A model generated the notes under the pieces. It did not search any database and had not been told where the DNA came from. It saw only the letters and a program-made list of their open reading frames with translations. From Symbiodinium natans (Eukaryota; Sar; Dinophyceae; Suessiales; Symbiodiniaceae), in NCBI GenBank assembly GCA_905221605.1, contig CAJNDS010000458.1, positions 176,001 to 240,000 of the forward strand: a stretch of 64,000 nt of DNA, given 5' to 3'. A program made the position numbers and the translations under genes. This document shows positions 14,201 through 28,100 of the stretch, in pieces. The stretch's first letter is position 1; every line of letters begins with the position of its first letter.

Positions 14201-16154
14201 CGGGCAGTTCCTCACAGATTCGAACGCAAATCTTCTTGTGACCTGTGGGAGCCAAGAGTGGCGAAAAACGCCTGCTGGCGACAATTTCCTAACGTAATTT
14301 CAGTGTTATCATTCCAAGTAGCTTGTGCGATGACACCGTCGTGATCCCCGAATCCGAAGAAGTTTAAAACCGAATGGAAACGGAACTTCCAAGAGCTTTT
14401 CTACTGTTGGACAAGTGCAAGAAATTTGGCAGCCTCCCACCCCACATGGTTCAGTAAAACTAGAAAAATTTCCATCGGTTTTGGGGTTGGGGTTTGGGGT
14501 TTGGGGTTTGGGGTTATTGGGTGGCTGGGGTGTTTATGGTTCAGGTTTGGGCTGAGGGTTTCGCGTTGAGTGGAGTGGTATACCTCGAGAACCCTAACCC
14601 CCCCTCCGCCCCCCCCCCCCCCCCCCCACCCCCCCCCCCCCCCCCCCCCCCCCAACAGAAACAGAAAAAAACAAGTCCCAAAAAAACCCGAGAAGCCGGT
14701 TTAGGGTTTAGGTTTTAGGTTTAGGGTTTAGGGTTTAGGGGTTCATCGGTTGCTTGGGAATCTTGTAATCCCGAGAGCCCAAGCTTCTTGTTTTTTTTTT
14801 TGGGCTGCGGCTGTTGTTATTGTTTTTTTTCCGATTGTTCTTGTTCCTGTTGTTATTCGGTTGCTGTGGTTGTTTTTCTCTTGTTCCCTAAACCCCCTCA
14901 GAAAAGACAAAAACAAAAACTAAGCCCTGCGCCCCGGTTAAAACCGGGCTAGGCCTCCGGGTTTATGTTGAGACGAGCCTTGTGAACCTCAAGAGGCCTT
15001 CGCTGAGGGTTTTGGGGTTTTAAGGCTCTAGGGAACCCTAAACCCTAAACCCTAACCTAAACTTTAGGGTTTTGAGACTCAGGGTTCTACGACTTTCGGG
15101 TTTTGGGGCTTTTTTTGGGGGTGGTAGTACTTTTTCAAGTATCCTCGAGATTGATTACAGGCTCTTGCAGTTGTTCTTTCATTCGGGTTGAGGGTTTTGG
15201 GGGTTTTGGGGTTTGGGGTTTCAAGGGTCTGGGTTCAGAGCTTTAGCGGCTTCTGGGCTTCTGTATCCATCGCCCGAAAAAATAGTTTCCTGCCAACCTT
15301 GGGATTCCATGAAAGCAGGGTTTCTGGTTTTTACGGTGCCACCCTGACCCGAAGTCCTAAACCCTAAATCCTTTACCCTAAACCCTAAGCCCCAAACCCC
15401 AAACCTTCAGGTATACCTTAAGGCACTGCCGGTGTGCGGGCTTGCGGTATTGTCGCGACCCAGCCTCCCCCAAGAGCACCCTGAAGACACCCTGCAAACC
15501 GCAAGCAATGGCCGGTGTACAGGGTGTAGGGTGTCCCTAAACCCTAAACCCTGAACCCTAAACCCTAGTCCCTGAACCCGAAACCCTAATCCCTAATCCC
15601 TGATCCCTACACCCTAAACCCTATGTAACTCTCTAAGCCCTAAACCCGAAGTCCTAACTCCCAAATATTCGGCTTTAGGGATCCTGTTTCCCAGGCTCAG
15701 CATCCTAAAGTTCACGATGTTCTCCCTGTACTTGGCCACTCCGCCCTGTGTTTCGGGTTTTTTTTGGAGGTTACAGGGTGTCAAAATGGGTAGGGTTTAG
15801 GGTTTAGGGTTTAGGGTTTAGGTTTAGGCGGTTTAGGGTTTAGGGCTTCGGGTTTGGGGTTTAGGGTGTTTTGGCTCCTGTTAAACCCGACCCCCACAAT
15901 GCCCCAACTGGGAGTTAGGTACGTAGGTGTGTTGGTTCACGGTCTAGGGTCTAGGGTTTAGGGTTGAGGGTTTAGGGTTTAGGGCCGCCAGCTTAAGTAG
16001 GTGTTGGTCGCGGGCAGTGCGTGCGTGCTAGCCGTGCTAGCAATGAATGGAGCTTCATGGGAGTTCAGTTTGTTGTGGGGGTTCCGCAGGTGTAGCCCAT
16101 AAACGGGTCAAACCCTGACAGGTATGGGCTAGTTGTTGTCATCTCTGTTTTTTG

Positions 16155-16185
<31 letters not shown>

Positions 16186-19100
16186 TCTCTCCCTCTTTCT
16201 CTCTCTCTCTCTCTCTGTCTGTGCGCGTGTGTTATTGTTGGCTTGTTTTGGGTGTGGTTTTTCCTGTTCTGGGTTTCCGGGTACGGCTGCAATCTGAGAG
16301 CTCCTAAGCGAGGGCAACTCGAACACGCAACTGTAAACCCTAAGCTTGGGATGTTCCCCCTTATACTAACAATCCTAGCATATTCCCTATTCAGGACACT
16401 TACTACGAGGGGGAACATCCCAACCCTAAAGAGCGTGAACCCCAACGCACTTGCGAAACATTCCCTGTTCAGTCTGCTTTTTTGGAAACAACCCTGAACC
16501 CCTAAACCCCAAAACCCTAAAAACCCTAAATAAAACCCAAAACCCTAAAAACCCTAAAATCCCAAAAAAGAGACCTCAAATCCTTGCAAACCCTAGAACC
16601 CTAAAGCCCGAAGTTCTTTGAAGTATTGAGCCGGCTTGGTCAAAGCGCCGAAGGCCCATGTGCTCGCGTGCCTGTGGTTCGCCGTGGGCGACGTTGAGCA
16701 GGGCTGGGTGCGGGAACAGGGCTCCGCGGCTCAAGTTGGCTTAAGTGCCCTTTTTAAGGGGCCTAGAGGGTTTAGGGTTTAGGGTTTAGGGTTCAAGGTT
16801 TGGGGTTTGGGGTTTAGGGTTCAGGGTGTGGCGTTTCGGTCTGAAATGCCTTGGTGTTAGCTAGAGAGTGTCCTTCAAATCCGAATCGGGATCCTATTCT
16901 GTTTTCTGGGAGCACACTTGAGCCTTTGAATATCCACATCTTTGTAAAGTAACCCCAAACCCCAGACACTATATGCCAAAGCCTTACTGACAAACACTTA
17001 GCCCCAAACCCTAAACCCTTAACCCTGAACCTGGGATGTTCCCCCTTATACGAACAGTCCTCGATAGGGATTATAGTACCCTCTAGTATACTCCGTATTA
17101 AGGACTGTTAGTATAAGGGGGTACGTCTCAACCCTAAACCCTAAACCCTTAGGCCTAAACCTTCAAAGCCCTTCAAAGCCCCCAAATGCCTAGCCCGAAG
17201 GCCTCCAGGACGTGCCCTTCTTCGAGCAGTACACGACTGCCGTCCAGCCTTCCAGCGACATGTGGTCTAGGGTTGAGGGTTTAGGGTTTAGGGTTGAGAA
17301 TTGAGGGTTTAGGGTTTAGGGTTGAGGGTTGAGGGTTTAGGGTTGAGGCTTGACGGTTGAGGGTTGCGGTTTTGGGCCTTTGGGTTCGGTTTTATGGACC
17401 AACCTTGATCCCTGCGCATCCCAAGAGCGCTGCAAGCAGGTGGCCAGTTCTCCGAATGGGCTGTTTTTGAAGTTCCGGTCGGCTTTCGGGGGCTCGTTTC
17501 GGGTGGCTCCTCATGATAGGGATGCCGAACAAAATGGCAGTCTCGGGGTACGTAACCCTAAACCCGAAACCCCGAATTCTTATAAACCAAAACACAAGCC
17601 GCCACATCCCTAAACTACCTGGGACCCCATCATTTGGGGTTTGCCGGGTGTAAGGGTGTAGGGTTTAGGGCTCCAGGGTTTAGGGATTCAGGGTAGTTCT
17701 AGGGTTTAGGAGCACAAGGGGTTGCATAGGGTTTCAGGGGTGTACGGGGTTGTAGGGTTTTAGGCGTTTGAGGGCTTAAACCCCCAAGAGCCCAAACCCG
17801 ACACCTGCTCAGGTGGGCCTTGTCAAGGGTGCATCCATCGACCATCCAGTTCAGCATGCAGCACCTACGCTGCAGTTGCACTCCCCCCCCTCAACGGGTG
17901 CAGCTCTTGGTGTTTATATATATATATATATATATATTCATGTCTTAATGTTACATATATACATATAATATTATATATAATATGGGTTTCGGGAGTTTAG
18001 GGAGTCAGAAGTTTGGGTTTAGGATTTAGGGCTTGAAAGGGTTCAGGGCTTAGGGTGGCTAAGGGATTTGGGACGTCGGGTTTCGGGGTCAGGGACTTCA
18101 GGATACTGGGTTTCGAGCTCAGGGCTCCTCCCCGCAGAATTTAGGGTTTAAGGGTTTAGGGTTTAGGGTTTAGGGTTCAATCTCAATCCTGGTCAACAGA
18201 CAAAGATAGGGTTCTTCAGGGTGTAGTGGGGGAGTATTAGGGAACCTTGGGTTACACACCCCTCTTGAACCCCCTTCCCTTAAGGACCCTATACAGACCC
18301 TAAACCCTAAACCCTAAACCCTGAACCCGAAACCCTAAACCCTAAACCCTAAACAACCCTAAACCCTAATTTTCCCGAAGCCCTCTAACCCTCAACCCGA
18401 GAAAGAGGTCGAAGCTGGCTCGCAGGATTCCTCTGGCTTAGGGCTCTTTAGTTTTCTTTGTTTTTTGGGTTTTGGGGGTTTTAGGGTTTTATGGTTTAGG
18501 GCTTAGGGTTTTTAGTTTTTTTTTTTTGTTTGTGTGTGTGTGTGTGTGTGTATGTTTTTAGGGTTTTGGGGGGTTTCAGGGTTTTTTGGGTTTAGGGTCT
18601 AGGGCTTAGGGTTTTTTAGGGCTTTTGGGTTGTTTTAGGGGTTTGGGGGGGGGGGGGGGGGGTTTGGGGGTTTTGGGTTTTTTTTTCGTTTAGGGTTTCG
18701 GGTTTCTGTAGGATTCAGGGGCGCAAAGGCCACTGGAAAGCCCTGATTATAGGGTTCTTAAGGGAACCTAGGTAGCTACCCCCCGTGACTCCCTCCTTAA
18801 ACCTCCCTAAACAAAACCCTAAAAAACCCTAAACCCTAAACCCTAAACCCTAAACCCTAAACCCTAAACCCTAAACCCTAAACCCTAAACCCTAAACCCT
18901 AAACCCTAAACCCTAAACCCTAAACCCTAAACCCTAAACCCTAAACCCTAAACCCTAAACCCTAAACCCTAAACCCTCCCTTAAGAACCCTGCAATCTGA
19001 GGCTGAAGACCCCTTACGAGCGCGCGCTCGCAATCTGTGCCAGCCACTTGGAAGCTGCCAGTGGGGAGTCGTGCACCTGGGTCAGCTTTGTGGGGGTTTA

Positions 19101-22100
19101 GGGTTGAGGGTTTAGGGTTTAGGGTTGAGGGTTTAGGGTTTAGGGTTTAGGGTTCAGGGTTTAAGGTTTAAGGTTCAGGGTGTAGGGTTTAGGGTTTGAT
19201 TACACCACCGAAGACCGACATAGTCAACGGCACGTCAAAGAAACAGTGGAGACAACGGGAGACAAAGGGAGACAAAGAGAGACGAAGGGAGACGACCCGG
19301 CAAAGCCACCCGCATGAAGGGAGACAAAGGGACACAAAGGGAGACAAAGGGAGACAAAGGGAGACAAGCAGCCCAGGAACCCGGCAACAGTCCTTAGAAT
19401 GTCGGCAATCCTTAAGTGAATTTAGAACCCCAAGAGCAGGCTGTCTGGGGAATAATCTTGGTACAGAAAGCAGAAACCATCTTGGACATATCTACAAAAA
19501 CAGGTAAATCCTTGACAACCCAGTGCAGTCGAAATCGGCATGCCCCGCCTCCCTCAGACCCTTGGCACCCCAAACCCCAAACCCCAAACCCCAAACCCCA
19601 AACCCCAAACCCCAAACCCCAAACCCCAAACCCCAAACCCCAAACCCCAAACCCCAAACCCCAAACCCCAAACCCCAAACCCCAAACCCCAAACCCCAAA
19701 CCCCAAACCCCAAACCCCAACCCCAAACCCTAAACCCTAAACCCTAAACCCTAAACCCTAAGCCCTAAGCCCGAAGCCCTAAGCCCTAAACCCTAAACCC
19801 TCAGAGCAGCTCCACCCTTCCCGGTGAAGCCCCTTAACCCTAAACCCTAAACCCTAAACTCTAAACCCTAAACCCTAAACTCTAAACCCCCAACCCTAAA
19901 CCCCAAGCCCCAAGGCTTTTGGTTTTGGCGTTCCGGGCTCCAGAGCCCAGGCCCCTCCATCCCTGAGCCCATCCAAACCCAAACCTCAAGCTTTGCAGAA
20001 ATTGCACCCATTTTCGGGGACTTGGGGTTTAGGGTTTAGGGTTTAGGGTTTCAGTTTTGGGTTTCAATTTAGGGAAACTCGTAGGTTTCAGGGTTTTGGG
20101 TTTTGGAGTTTAGGGTTGGGGTTTAGTGGTTACATGGTTCAGGGTTCAGCGTTAAGAGTGCCTGCAGGACCCTCTTCAGGCGAGGCCATCCCTGTATTGA
20201 TCCCGGGCGATGATTCTGAAACCCCCTAAACGCTAAACCCTAAACCTCAAGGGATTAAGACTCGTTCCCCTAAGGATGTACCTTATACGGCCCATATATT
20301 CCTTCACAGGGTCAACCCTAGGGGCCCAAAAGCAGAGTCCCAAAAAAACCCGAACCCGATGAACCCCAACGTGACCCAGTCCTGTAGGGATTATGTACCC
20401 CCCCCATTATGATCCCTAACTGTTAGTATAAGGGGGAACATCCCAACCCATAAGCCCTAAACCTAAACCCTAAACCCTAAACCCTAAACCCTAAACCCTA
20501 AACCCTAAACCCTAAACCCTGTGAACCCCAACGTGACTGCAAGGTTTTATAGCCCTGGGTCTCTCTTCCGTGTTCATCTCGTCGATCACCAATACCATGG
20601 CAGAGACCGGGCCGGCAAAGTCCAATGTATAGGATTTTGGATGTAGCGTTTAGCTTAGGGTTTAGGATCTAAGGGCTTAGGGTTTAGGGTTTAGGGTTTA
20701 GGGTTATTTAGGGTTTAGGGTTTAGGGCCAGGGTCGGAATAACTACTCATAGCATTCCCTCATGGCCCCTTTGTAAATATACTGCAAAACCCCACAAAAT
20801 CCCTGTTCTAATTATCAAGGCCCCTATTGCATTTGGGTTGTGCACTTAGGGTGTAGGGTTTAGGGTTTAGGGCCTCAGGGTTGAGGGCCGGCGGCCTGAG
20901 GGTTGAGGGTCCTAGTAAGGGCCATTCAGGGCCCATAGGGTTTAAAGGGTTTAGGGCATATTGACGATTGACGGCCGTTTCTCTGGAGGGGGGCTTAGGG
21001 TTTGGGGACTTCGGATTTAGGGGTTCATGGGTCCAGGGTTTCGACCTCGGGGGTGCAGGGTTTCCATATGGCTTAGGGTTGTGCAGCGGCTGCGGGAGCG
21101 CGCGCCTACATCTACCCTACCCCTCTTACCCTCTTGCTCTCAACGGTGGAACGATGCACGGTCTGGGGAATGATGCGAGGAATGTTCCTTCACTAAACAA
21201 ATCGGGTATTGCAGTCCCACATATTGTCATGTCTGCACGTGTGTCTTCGCGCCACCCTCAGAAGTAGGTGTTTGGCACATTGCAAGCGCTTTCCTTTTTG
21301 TCTGTTGGTCCATGCACCACCCTCAGAGGTTGGGGTTTGGTCCAACGCCCCTTTCCGCTGACCAGTGCGGTGCCAGAATTTGTGTTTGCGTGTTATTGTT
21401 GTGGGTACTTCTTGTACACCCTAAACCTCAACCTAAACCCAAAACCCTAAACCTGCCACAAGTGTCTCGAAGTCCCTTGGAGAGCCGGGCAGGGCCTCCT
21501 ACCAATTTTCAGAGGCTGGCTCTGCCGAGCCTTCCGAAGAACAAGCCTTATCAACCCTAGAAACAAAAAAATGCTTCCCGCTCAGAAGCAAGAGCCCAGG
21601 TGGGGTTCGCCTTTTTGTAGGACTTGAAGTCCTGGGTTGTGGGGGATTTATATGCGCCTGATAATTAAGTATCTCTTCATCGCTTCATTCATTGTGTACC
21701 CTGACAGCCTTGTAAAACCTAATTATCGAAGCTTCATAAAGCTCCACAGACACCAGAAGACAGTTTGTGATCCCGCACTCAAAACTCGGAATGGCAAGAC
21801 CCAAGTAGAGCTGTACGAGATGCGCCCGGCGCTTCCGCCTCCATATCAACCACGCAAAGATCTGTAAACCCTGAAGCCCTCTAATTAGGCCTAAAGCCTT
21901 TTGCCCGAGTAGTTGTCTGTTTGCTGTGCCGGGGTTGTGACGTGACTATAGTCATTTTGGTATGGTTTTTGACTACCCAATTCCATAATAGCACTACAAA
22001 TGGACCCTCTGGGTAAGCGGCTTGTAGGGCCTTGGGGCAAGGGTCCCTCCCGACTCGGGATGAACTCCCTTCTTGTCACATTGTGGTTCAGAGTTTTGGT

Positions 22101-25100
22101 GTTAGGGGCTGTATTTTGAAATCCCTTCTTGTGGTTCAGAGTTTTGGTGTTAGAGGTGGAATGTTTAGATTTTTGAACACCCTCCTGAATCAGAGGAGAC
22201 AAGCCGCAAGCTGCAAAGAAAGAACCAGCTGCTGTACTCTGTGTTTCGGACGCACACTAGTTGTTTAGGGTTTAGGGTTTGGGGTTTAGGGTTTAGGGTT
22301 TAGGGTTGAGGGTTTAGGGTTTAGGGTTTAGGGTTTAGGGTCGGGCTTAGGGTCTAGGGCTTAGGTCTAGGGCTTAGGGTTTAGGGCTAGGTAGGCTTTT
22401 AATATTGTCCTTTCTTTGGGCTTAAGAGGATCAGATTCAAGAATACTTTGCAGAGGGTCTTAAAGGACCATACTAGATTGGTTTGGGATTGTCACTTGGG
22501 GGTCGTATTGCTTCCCTAAGCTTTTGAGAAGGACACTGTCGCATAGACCCGAAAAGGACTTTCACAACTGCAGGGTCCCCCTCCCCTTATCCAAACGTTT
22601 CGGGTTTCGGGCTTCAGGAAGGAAAGTCTTGAGGCTTTTTCATTCGAAGTGCAACATTCCTCGTAGCCGTGAGGTATATGACTTCGAGTCTTCGAGAGTT
22701 GGGGTTTTGTTGAAGGTTTGGGCTTAGCCACGGGCTGGCGGGGTGAATCCAGGAGCCCCCCAGAGAATAGCTGCAATCACGGGAGAGTTGCCGTTTAGGG
22801 TTTATCGCAGAAGGTTTAGGGGGTTGATCCCAAGTCCTTAGAACGACCCTAAAACCAACCCTGAACTGCAGGATTTGGGTTTTAGGACCCACGTCCTCAG
22901 ACCATAAAACCTTGAACTGCAAGGTCAGAGAGTACTGCTCCGCACACTTCATCTCTGCATCCCACGTGCCTTGGCACGGATGATAACAAACCACGAGAAA
23001 CTCAAATCTTGTAGACCACAGCCATCCCTAGTAAACCTAGGTCGTCGACATTTCCAGCGTCTTTAGCTTTTTTGTTGTTGCTTCTCTCTCTCTCTCTCTC
23101 TCTCTCTTGCTTTCTCTTTCTCCGTATATCTGTAGAGACTGGGAGGTCTCTTCCTGAATCTCATAGGGCCTCATTTTGGATGTTCCCCCGTATACTAACA
23201 GTTCCGAATAGGGACTCCAAAAAGGGGTCTGCTAAAGTCCCTCTTCAGGACTGTTGGTGTAACGGGGAACATCCCAACTCAGAAGCCCTCATCTCGATAA
23301 CCTGCTCCGAGTCAGCCACTAGGCCCTGACCAGTCCCTGAAAGTCCTTGGTGGCCTGAGTCCCCCCTTGCGCCCCCTCCCAAGCGACCCGGACTGCGGAG
23401 GGGTTTAGGGTTAGGGTTTCGGGTTGTGGGGTTATGGGTTTAGGGTTTGTGTTTGAGGGTTTAGGGTTTAGGGTTTAGGGTTAAGGGTTTAGGGTTTAGG
23501 GTTTAGAGAACTCAGGCAAGCAGCAAGCTGCACAAATCCAACCCTCGATGCTCTAGACCGCCTCCACGATCCTTGCGTTTATGGGTTAGGGTTAGGGCGA
23601 ATTCCTTCCTGTTGGTGTATGGTTTAGGGTTGGGGGTTTAGGGGTTAGGGTGTACGTTCAGGGCAAGCATTCAACACAACCCTCCACAAAATCAGCCGAT
23701 ACATTTGCCGTACGTACATGTACTCCTGAGGTTGCCACTAGGCCCAACGTAGGTAGTGCAGCCTGAACCCTAAACCCACAAACCCCTCATTAAGCCCCAA
23801 AAGCCCTAAACCCACAAACCCTAAACCCAAGTAGGAGTCCCAGGGTAAGGCTTGATTCAAGAACCCGTACTGGCAACCCTAAACCCTAAACCCTAAACCC
23901 TAAACCCTAAACCCTAAACCCTAAACCCTAAACCCTAAACCCTTAACCCTAAACCCTAAACCCTAAACCCTAAACCCTAAACCCTAAACCCGAAACCCTA
24001 AACCCTAAACCCTAAACCCTAAACCCTAAACCCTAAACCCTAAACCCTACAAAGGCGATGAGCGTCAAGCGCTACGTGGAGCGCGAGCACTCCCGAAAGA
24101 AGTCTCTGCAGACCCAGCTGGAGCTGCTCGAGACTTTGCCACAGGAGCGTGGGCAAAGTGGGATGTGGGGGCACTTAATAGGATTTAGGGTTTAGGGCTT
24201 AGGGCTTAAGGCTTAGGGATTAGGGGCTTTAGGATGGACAGGGCTCCAGGATCCTAAGCCCGAAACCCCTAAACCCTACACCCCCAACCCCTAAAACTCT
24301 AAAACCCTGATACCCTGAAACCCTCAACCCTAAACCCTAACCCTAAACCCTAAACCCTAAACCCTAAACCCGAAACCCTAAACCCTAAACCCTAGACCCT
24401 AAACCCTAAACCCTACACACCTAGAGGCCCCAAAAACCGCTCCCAATTTTGCAGGAGATCCTGCGGGAGCTCTTCCATGAAGCTCGCTGCCAAGCGCTTA
24501 TGCACCCTAGCGTGGCTTAGGGTTCAGGGTTCAGGGTTCAGGGTTCAGGGTTCAGGGTTTAGGGTTTAGGGTTTAGGGTTTAGGGTTTAGGGTTTAGGGT
24601 TTAGGGTTCAGGGTTCAGGGTTTAGGGTTTAGGGTTTAGGGTTTAGGGTTTAGGGTTTAGGGTTCAGGGTTCAGGGTTTAGGGCTTAGGGCTTAGGGTTC
24701 AGGGTTCAGGGTTTAGGGTTTAGGGTTTAGGCTTCAGGTTTAGGGTTCAGGGTTTAGGGGCAGGGGAGCTCGCCAAAAGAGGGGTAACCCTAAGGCTCCA
24801 AGGACTCCTATTTTAAAGTTTTTGGGCCCCAAAGGCCGTATGTAAAGGTTTCTGTGCTATTTTGAGCTAAGGTTACTGTAAGGGTTTCAGGGGTTCAGGG
24901 TGCTTTTCTGGGTCTACAGCTTCAGGGTTTCGGGGTTTCAGGGTGGACAAACCCTATTAAACCCCTAAACGCCAAACCCTAACCCGAAACCCTAAACCCT
25001 AAACCCTAAACCCCAAACCCCAAACCCCAAACCCCAAACCCCAAACCCCAAACCCCAAACCCTGTTCTGTTGTGGGGGCCACCAAGGCACCACGAATTCT

Positions 25101-28100
25101 TCGACGAGCTGGGCCGGAAGGCGCCTTGTCTTCCTAGGTGGGATTAGGGTTTAGGGTTTGGGGTTTAGGGTTTGGGGTTTAGGGTTTGGGCTTTGGGCTT
25201 TGGGGTTTGGGGTTTAGGGTTTAGAGTTTGACCCTTCAAGGGGACCCCTTCTCAAACCTCTTCTGGTGCATGAAGGAAGGACCTTATTGAGAGGGTCTAA
25301 ATCCTCAAGGGTCTCCCTGGGGTGCAGGGGCCGAGTCCTTTTTGGGGTTTAGGGTTCAGGGTTTAGGGGTTAGCTGCAACTGCCGAAAATGTTTCATGCA
25401 ACTAGTTGCGGTTAGTCCATCCTTCGTAAGGAAGGCCCTGAGGCCTTGCTTTTGCACCCTTTCAACCCTTGGCCCTGACGCCCATACGGTTGTTTACGAT
25501 AATGAGGACCCCTACTATAGACCCCCCAAATAGTAGGATTCCGCTATAACAAGGACCCCAATAAGGTACCCATAGTACCCCTAACTTCGGAAACCCCAGC
25601 TCTGAACGCCTCAACTCCGATTCTTGTGAAGTTGAGGATCCGATGATGGAGATGGACCTCTGCAGCAAGGCCATTACAGAGAGAGCCCCGACAGACACTT
25701 CAAAAAGTCTCAGCGCTTTTGAGGGCTCAGTTTCGGTGCATGTTACAGAACCCTGCACCTTGCAGCTTAACCCCCAAACAAGAACCTCTGCAGTTCCTCT
25801 TTGGCCGCACCTATCTTCTGGTTGTGTAAGAGAACCCTGTTATCATCTATGCTAAGCCCGAGCTGGTTTAGTACCAGACCCCTGGGTAACCCTGAACCCG
25901 AAGTCCTATTACCATTCATTCCTGGAGGCACCCATCAATCGCGAAGTAGATCCCACCCCTCCATCAGTGGCGTAGGTGGCCCAAGCTAGGTTTTTTCCCT
26001 ACCTTCAACTGTATAAACCCTAAGCCCTAAACCCTAAACCCTAAACCCTAAACCCTAAACCCTAAACCCTAAACCCTAAACCCAAAGAGCCGAGGTTACA
26101 TCCTGAGGCATGACAAGATCTTCCTACCCCACGAGCCTGCCACAGCCCCTTGGGAGAAGCAAGAGCTGGTTTAGGGTTGAGGGTCAAGGTTTAGGGTTTA
26201 GGGTTTAGGGTTTAGGGTTTAAGGTTTGTAGCTCCGTGGGTAGGTGGGGGGGGGGGGGGGGAGGGCTGGGGGTTCCCCACTATATACCCTACCTAACGCC
26301 CTAATTCCCTGCTGATGATGACCAGTTAAGTTGCAAGTTTTGGGTCTTGGGGTCAGTGTTCAGGGCTTCAGCATCTTATGGTTTTTGGAGTCTGTGCTTG
26401 AGCCCCGTAACCCCAAAGCCCTGGACCCTCGACCGAAAAAGCCTACGTCCTCAGGCCATGTACATGCTCTGCAATGGCCGCTGCCGATATAGCTACAAGG
26501 CGCGCCGGCCGTATTCACGACTGCCCACACCCCCACACCCCAAAAAATCGCGAATCCTTGACCCTGAATTCTTAAACTCGGGGGTTAGGAAAGCAGAGGA
26601 GTTGATGTAAACTACAAGCCCTGTATAGGAACCCTAAGCAGGGAATCTATTATAAGTAGAGGCCCCCCCATGTACCCTGAACCCAAAGACTTTCCAATCA
26701 TTCCATAGACCCTCCGAACCCTAGAAAACGCCCTAAACCTTACAACCCCTACACCCAAGCCCCGAACCCTAAGCCATAAACCTTAAACCCCAAACTCTAA
26801 ACCCTAAACCCCAAACCCGAAACCCAAAACCCTAAACCCTATACCCTAAACCCTAAGCCCTACTTCCAGCCATCTCATCGAGTAAACAGGTGCGCAGCCA
26901 GCTCAGAACCTTCGGGGGCTTTGGAGGGGATTGAGGTTAGGGTTTAGGGTTTAGGGTTTAGGATTTAGGGTTTAGGGTTTAGGGTTTAGGGTTTAGGGTT
27001 TGTTGAGGATTTTTAGGCAGGGGCTTAGGGTTGAGGGTTTCCCGGGCCTGTGAGGGTTTAGGGTTTAGGGTTTAGGGTTTAGAGTTTCTAGGGCTTGCTA
27101 GGGCTTAGGGCTTAGCGGTATTATTATTGCTTTTAGGTCTGTCCCGGGTTTCGACTTTTTGGGGTTCGGATTCCCGGCCGGAATTAAGCTTCAAATAAAC
27201 AGATGCAACTGGTTTGGGGTTTGGGGTTTTGGGTACGAAGCCCTGAAACCTCATAATGTGAGCCGCCCCCTCCCACAAGGGTTCTTTAGCAACGTGCGAG
27301 TTCTGAGTAAAACCCGAAACTTTAAATTTTAAGATGCTGCAAGCTTCAGAGCCCCCCCCCCCCCCTCACCAAAGAAAAAGGCATGGGGATTCTTCCAAGT
27401 TCGGGTCTCCTAGATACTACAGTAGTGAGCTTGAAGCCCTAAACCCTAAACCCTAAGCCCTAAACTCTAAACACTAAACCCTAAACCCCCCAGAGCCCAA
27501 TACAAGCTTTACGAGCCCAAAAAAGCCGGTAGAAAAATAATGCGCTGCAAACCCCAGACCCAACTCCAACCCCTAGAAGCCCTCAAAGCTAATAGGGTTA
27601 TAGTACCCCCTATCATAGTCCTTATTAAGGACTATGATAGGGGGAACATCCCAAGCTATACCCTAAAAACTCGGAAAGAAGGCACCCGTGCCCGTGCCAC
27701 CGGACAAAAACCACTACAGTTCCGAGAACCTGTGCCTCAACTGACAAAGTACCCCTATTTAGGTTTTTGGTTTGGGCTTTGGAGTTACAGGGTTCACTGT
27801 TTGAGCTTTTGGTTTTGGGTTTTGGGTTTAGTATCTTGGGCTTATCATACAGGCCTTATAAAAACCCTTGGTTGCCGCGCCATGCGATGCGCATGTTCGG
27901 GAGGTTGCACTTCTCTAATTTAAACCTCGACATCTCCAACAGGACATCACAGGTGAACTGCAGAAGACCTTAACATCCCAAACCTAAGCCCGAGACACCC
28001 CTAGCAAATACTTCTCAGTTCTCAGACCTAAAGGATCGATAGGCCATGGTTTCACAGTATGTGTTCGTACTGAAATCATAAATCACGCAAGCTTTTCCCG

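Larger units (their letters stand above)
20620..24054. other. Channel intron region, C-linker exon not found
   Basis: Contains telomere-like arrays, a hairpin element (23178-23276), a short direct repeat (22069-22158), a CT microsatellite and a 76-codon open frame at 21637-21867 with no recognised family. S6 ends in phase 2 and the next exon starts in phase 0, so coding sequence is still hidden here. Confidence 0.4.

Noticed and set aside
16065-16445. 126-codon minus-strand frame
   Set aside because: Composed of the (CT)n microsatellite (RERERE) and a hairpin element; no protein similarity.
19412-19747. Long overlapping frames on both strands (PNPKPQT and GFGVWGL repeats)
   Set aside because: They are translations of the CCCCAAA 7-mer array, which stays open in all frames by periodicity.
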